Of a stretch of DNA of 7,105 bases, positions 5,884 to 7,105 are shown in pieces; the first letter of the stretch is position 1, and every line of letters starts with the position of its first letter. Under the pieces are notes generated by a model that was not told where the DNA came from, searched no databases, and saw only the letters and a list, made by a program, of their open reading frames with translations. Source of the DNA: Acidimicrobiales bacterium (GTDB lineage: Bacteria > Actinomycetota > Acidimicrobiia > Acidimicrobiales > VFJN01); the NCBI GenBank assembly GCA_016936035.1, contig JAFGPU010000441.1, positions 1-7,105 of the forward strand, in the 5' to 3' direction. A program made the translations under genes and the position numbers.

Positions 5884-6702
5884 ATGCAGACGATGGAGCG
5901 ACAGACCGTCGCCCCGGTGCACCGGCAGAGCCGCCGTCCCGCTCCTTGGCCAGTCGAGTTCTACCGCTCGGCTGTCGGCAAGAAGTGGGTCATGGCGCTC
6001 ACCGGCATCATGTTGATGGGGTACGTGTTCGCCCACATGGTGGGCAACCTCAAGGTGTACATGGGCGCCGAGGACATCAACCACTACGGCGAGTTCCTGC
6101 GCGACCTGCTGGTCCCGATCCTGCCCCGCACGGTCACCCTGTGGCTGCTGCGCATCGGGCTGACCGCCGCGTTCGTGTTACACATCCACGCCGCCTACGG
6201 CCTCACCCGCATGAACCGCCGGGCGCGGGCCGAGGGCGGCTACGTCTCCAAGCGCGATTACCAGGCCGCCACCGCCGCCAGCCGGTCGATGCGCATGACC
6301 GGCGTCGTCATCGCCCTGTTCGTCATCTGGCACCTGGCCGACCTCACCTGGGGCACCGTCAACCCCGACTTCGTCCGGGGCGACGTGTACCGCAACCTGG
6401 TCGCCAGCTTCGAACGGCCCGCCGTGTCGGCCATCTACATCGTCGCCAACATCGCGCTGGGCATCCACCTGTTCCACGGCGCCTGGTCGATGTTCCAGAG
6501 CCTGGGGCTCAACAACCCCCGCTGGAACTCGTGGCGGCGGGGCTTCGCGATCGGGTTCGCCGCCATCGTGATGATCGGCAACCTCAGCTTCCCCATCGCC
6601 GTGCTGACGGGCGTCGTCAGCGCCGACGACAACCCCGACTGCGCCGTGTCCGGCGACACCATCGAAACCTGCGAGCTGTACGCGGAAGGTGGCGACGACT
6701 GA
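5884..6702 (+). CDS. sdhC: Succinate dehydrogenase cytochrome b558 subunit SdhC
   Basis: The 272-residue protein is the membrane anchor of complex II: it holds heme b and passes electrons from succinate oxidation to the quinone pool. It has five hydrophobic helices, near residues 36-57, 84-106, 138-157, 181-203 and 219-245, as in single-anchor diheme (type B, b558) enzymes that generally use menaquinone. Histidines suitable as heme ligands sit in four helices: His51 in FAHMVGNL, His100 (or His102) in VLHIHAAYG, His150 in [11 protein letters not shown] and His195 (or His198) in GIHLFHGAW. The following GLNNPRWN (208-215) is also characteristic. A basic N-terminal stretch with the VGKKW block (31-35) should face the cytoplasm, putting the C-terminus outside. 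That tail (246-272) is acidic and contains Cys253 and Cys263. The stop TGA shares its last base with the sdhA start (TGATG), so the two genes are co-translated. No separate SdhD is needed in this type. Confidence 0.93.
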   Translation: MQTMERQTVAPVHRQSRRPAPWPVEFYRSAVGKKWVMALTGIMLMGYVFAHMVGNLKVYMGAEDINHYGEFLRDLLVPILPRTVTLWLLRIGLTAAFVLHIHAAYGLTRMNRRARAEGGYVSKRDYQAATAASRSMRMTGVVIALFVIWHLADLTWGTVNPDFVRGDVYRNLVASFERPAVSAIYIVANIALGIHLFHGAWSMFQSLGLNNPRWNSWRRGFAIGFAAIVMIGNLSFPIAVLTGVVSADDNPDCAVSGDTIETCELYAEGGDD

Positions 6703-7105
6703 TGATCGGCGAGCTGAACAGCCACGCCCCCGGGGGCCCCATCGAGGACCGGTGGACCCAGCACCGCTTCGACATGAAGCTCGTGGCGCCCAACAACCGC
6801 CGCAAGTTCGACGTCATCGTGGTCGGCTCCGGCCTGGCGGGCGCCTCGGCGGCGGCCACGTTGGGCGAGCAGGGCTACAACGTCAAGGTCTTCACCTACC
6901 ACGACAGCCCCCGCCGGGCGCACTCCATCGCCGCGCAGGGCGGCATCAACGCGGCCAAGAACTACAAGAGCGACGGCGACTCCGTGTTCCGCCTCTTCTA
7001 CGACACGGTCAAGGGCGGTGACTTCCGCAGCCGCGAGTCGAACGTGTACCGCCTGGCCGAGGAGTCGGTGAACATCATCGACCAGGCCGTCGCCCAGGGC
7101 GTGCC
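6702..7105 (+). CDS. sdhA: Succinate dehydrogenase flavoprotein SdhA, N-terminal part (runs off right edge)
   Basis: The first 134 codons of the catalytic FAD subunit of complex II, which oxidises succinate to fumarate on the cytoplasmic side. After a leader of about 35 residues ([16 protein letters not shown] at 12-27), [17 protein letters not shown] (36-52) forms the Rossmann fold that binds the ADP part of [21 protein letters not shown] (71-88) contains His74, the residue expected to carry covalent [28 protein letters not shown] (98-122; only its ends matter here) continues the fold. The leader and the [20 protein letters not shown] pattern belong to the SdhA group that pairs with b558-type SdhC, as in Bacteroidetes and many Actinobacteria, rather than the proteobacterial type. 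The ATG overlaps the sdhC stop by one base, and AAGGTGG at 6686-6692 is a usable ribosome binding site. The substrate-binding and capping domains lie beyond the window, and sdhB is expected next. Confidence 0.95.
   Translation, partial: MIGELNSHAPGGPIEDRWTQHRFDMKLVAPNNRRKFDVIVVGSGLAGASAAATLGEQGYNVKVFTYHDSPRRAHSIAAQGGINAAKNYKSDGDSVFRLFYDTVKGGDFRSRESNVYRLAEESVNIIDQAVAQGV

Noticed and set aside
5165..6016. A 283-codon plus-strand frame crossing the GNAT gene, the intergenic region and the sdhC start
   Set aside because: It is out of frame with two well-supported genes, and its composition is Arg/Pro/Gly-rich. It is a product of scarce stop codons at high GC.
1..7105. An undescribed defence, mobile or biosynthetic system
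   Set aside because: Every large gene belongs to a known household family. There are no terminal repeats, integrase or transposase motifs, array-like repeats or composition shifts, so I do not claim a new multi-gene system.

Overview
The window is high-GC, densely coding DNA that reads as ordinary chromosome of an actinomycete-like bacterium. The support is very GC-rich third codon positions, GTG starts, a CtpE-family P-type ATPase close to the mycobacterial type, a MoxR/ChlI-like ATPase of a kind common in Actinomycetota, and TAnnnT -10 hexamers placed for leaderless mRNAs. An uncultured Acidimicrobiia-like lineage would fit, but that is inference; no rRNA or other taxonomic marker is present.

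Layout: (1) The minus strand carries the first 84 codons of a ChlI/MoxR-type AAA+ ATPase, cut by the left edge. (2) A 171-bp divergent intergenic region holds a -10 box for each direction and a palindrome with an extra half-site. (3) On the plus strand follow a complete CtpE-like cation P-type ATPase (803 aa), a complete glycoside hydrolase family 2 protein of the beta-mannosidase type (732 aa) and a RimJ/RimL-type GNAT acetyltransferase (185 aa). Each probably has its own short or leaderless promoter. (4) A 202-bp intergenic region has a hairpin at its left end and a promoter flanked by two inverted repeats at its right end. (5) It drives a succinate dehydrogenase operon: sdhC (cytochrome b558 type, 272 aa, five membrane helices) overlapping sdhA, whose first 134 codons are present before the right edge. 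sdhB would be expected further downstream.

The sdhC-sdhA pair is the one clear functional unit: the membrane diheme anchor and the FAD subunit of respiratory complex II, probably reducing menaquinone. The other genes look independent of one another: ion transport, glycan hydrolysis and protein or small-molecule acetylation.

I see no mobile element, CRISPR array, tRNA, toxin-antitoxin pair, defence gene or other unknown multi-gene system. The points worth a second look are regulatory (leaderless promoters, a candidate five-codon leader ORF overlapping the GH2 start, palindromes at the ctpE and sdh promoters) and protein variants (His-Asn-Glu acid/base motif in GH2, and an SdhC without the Glu two residues before the last heme His and with a two-cysteine tail).
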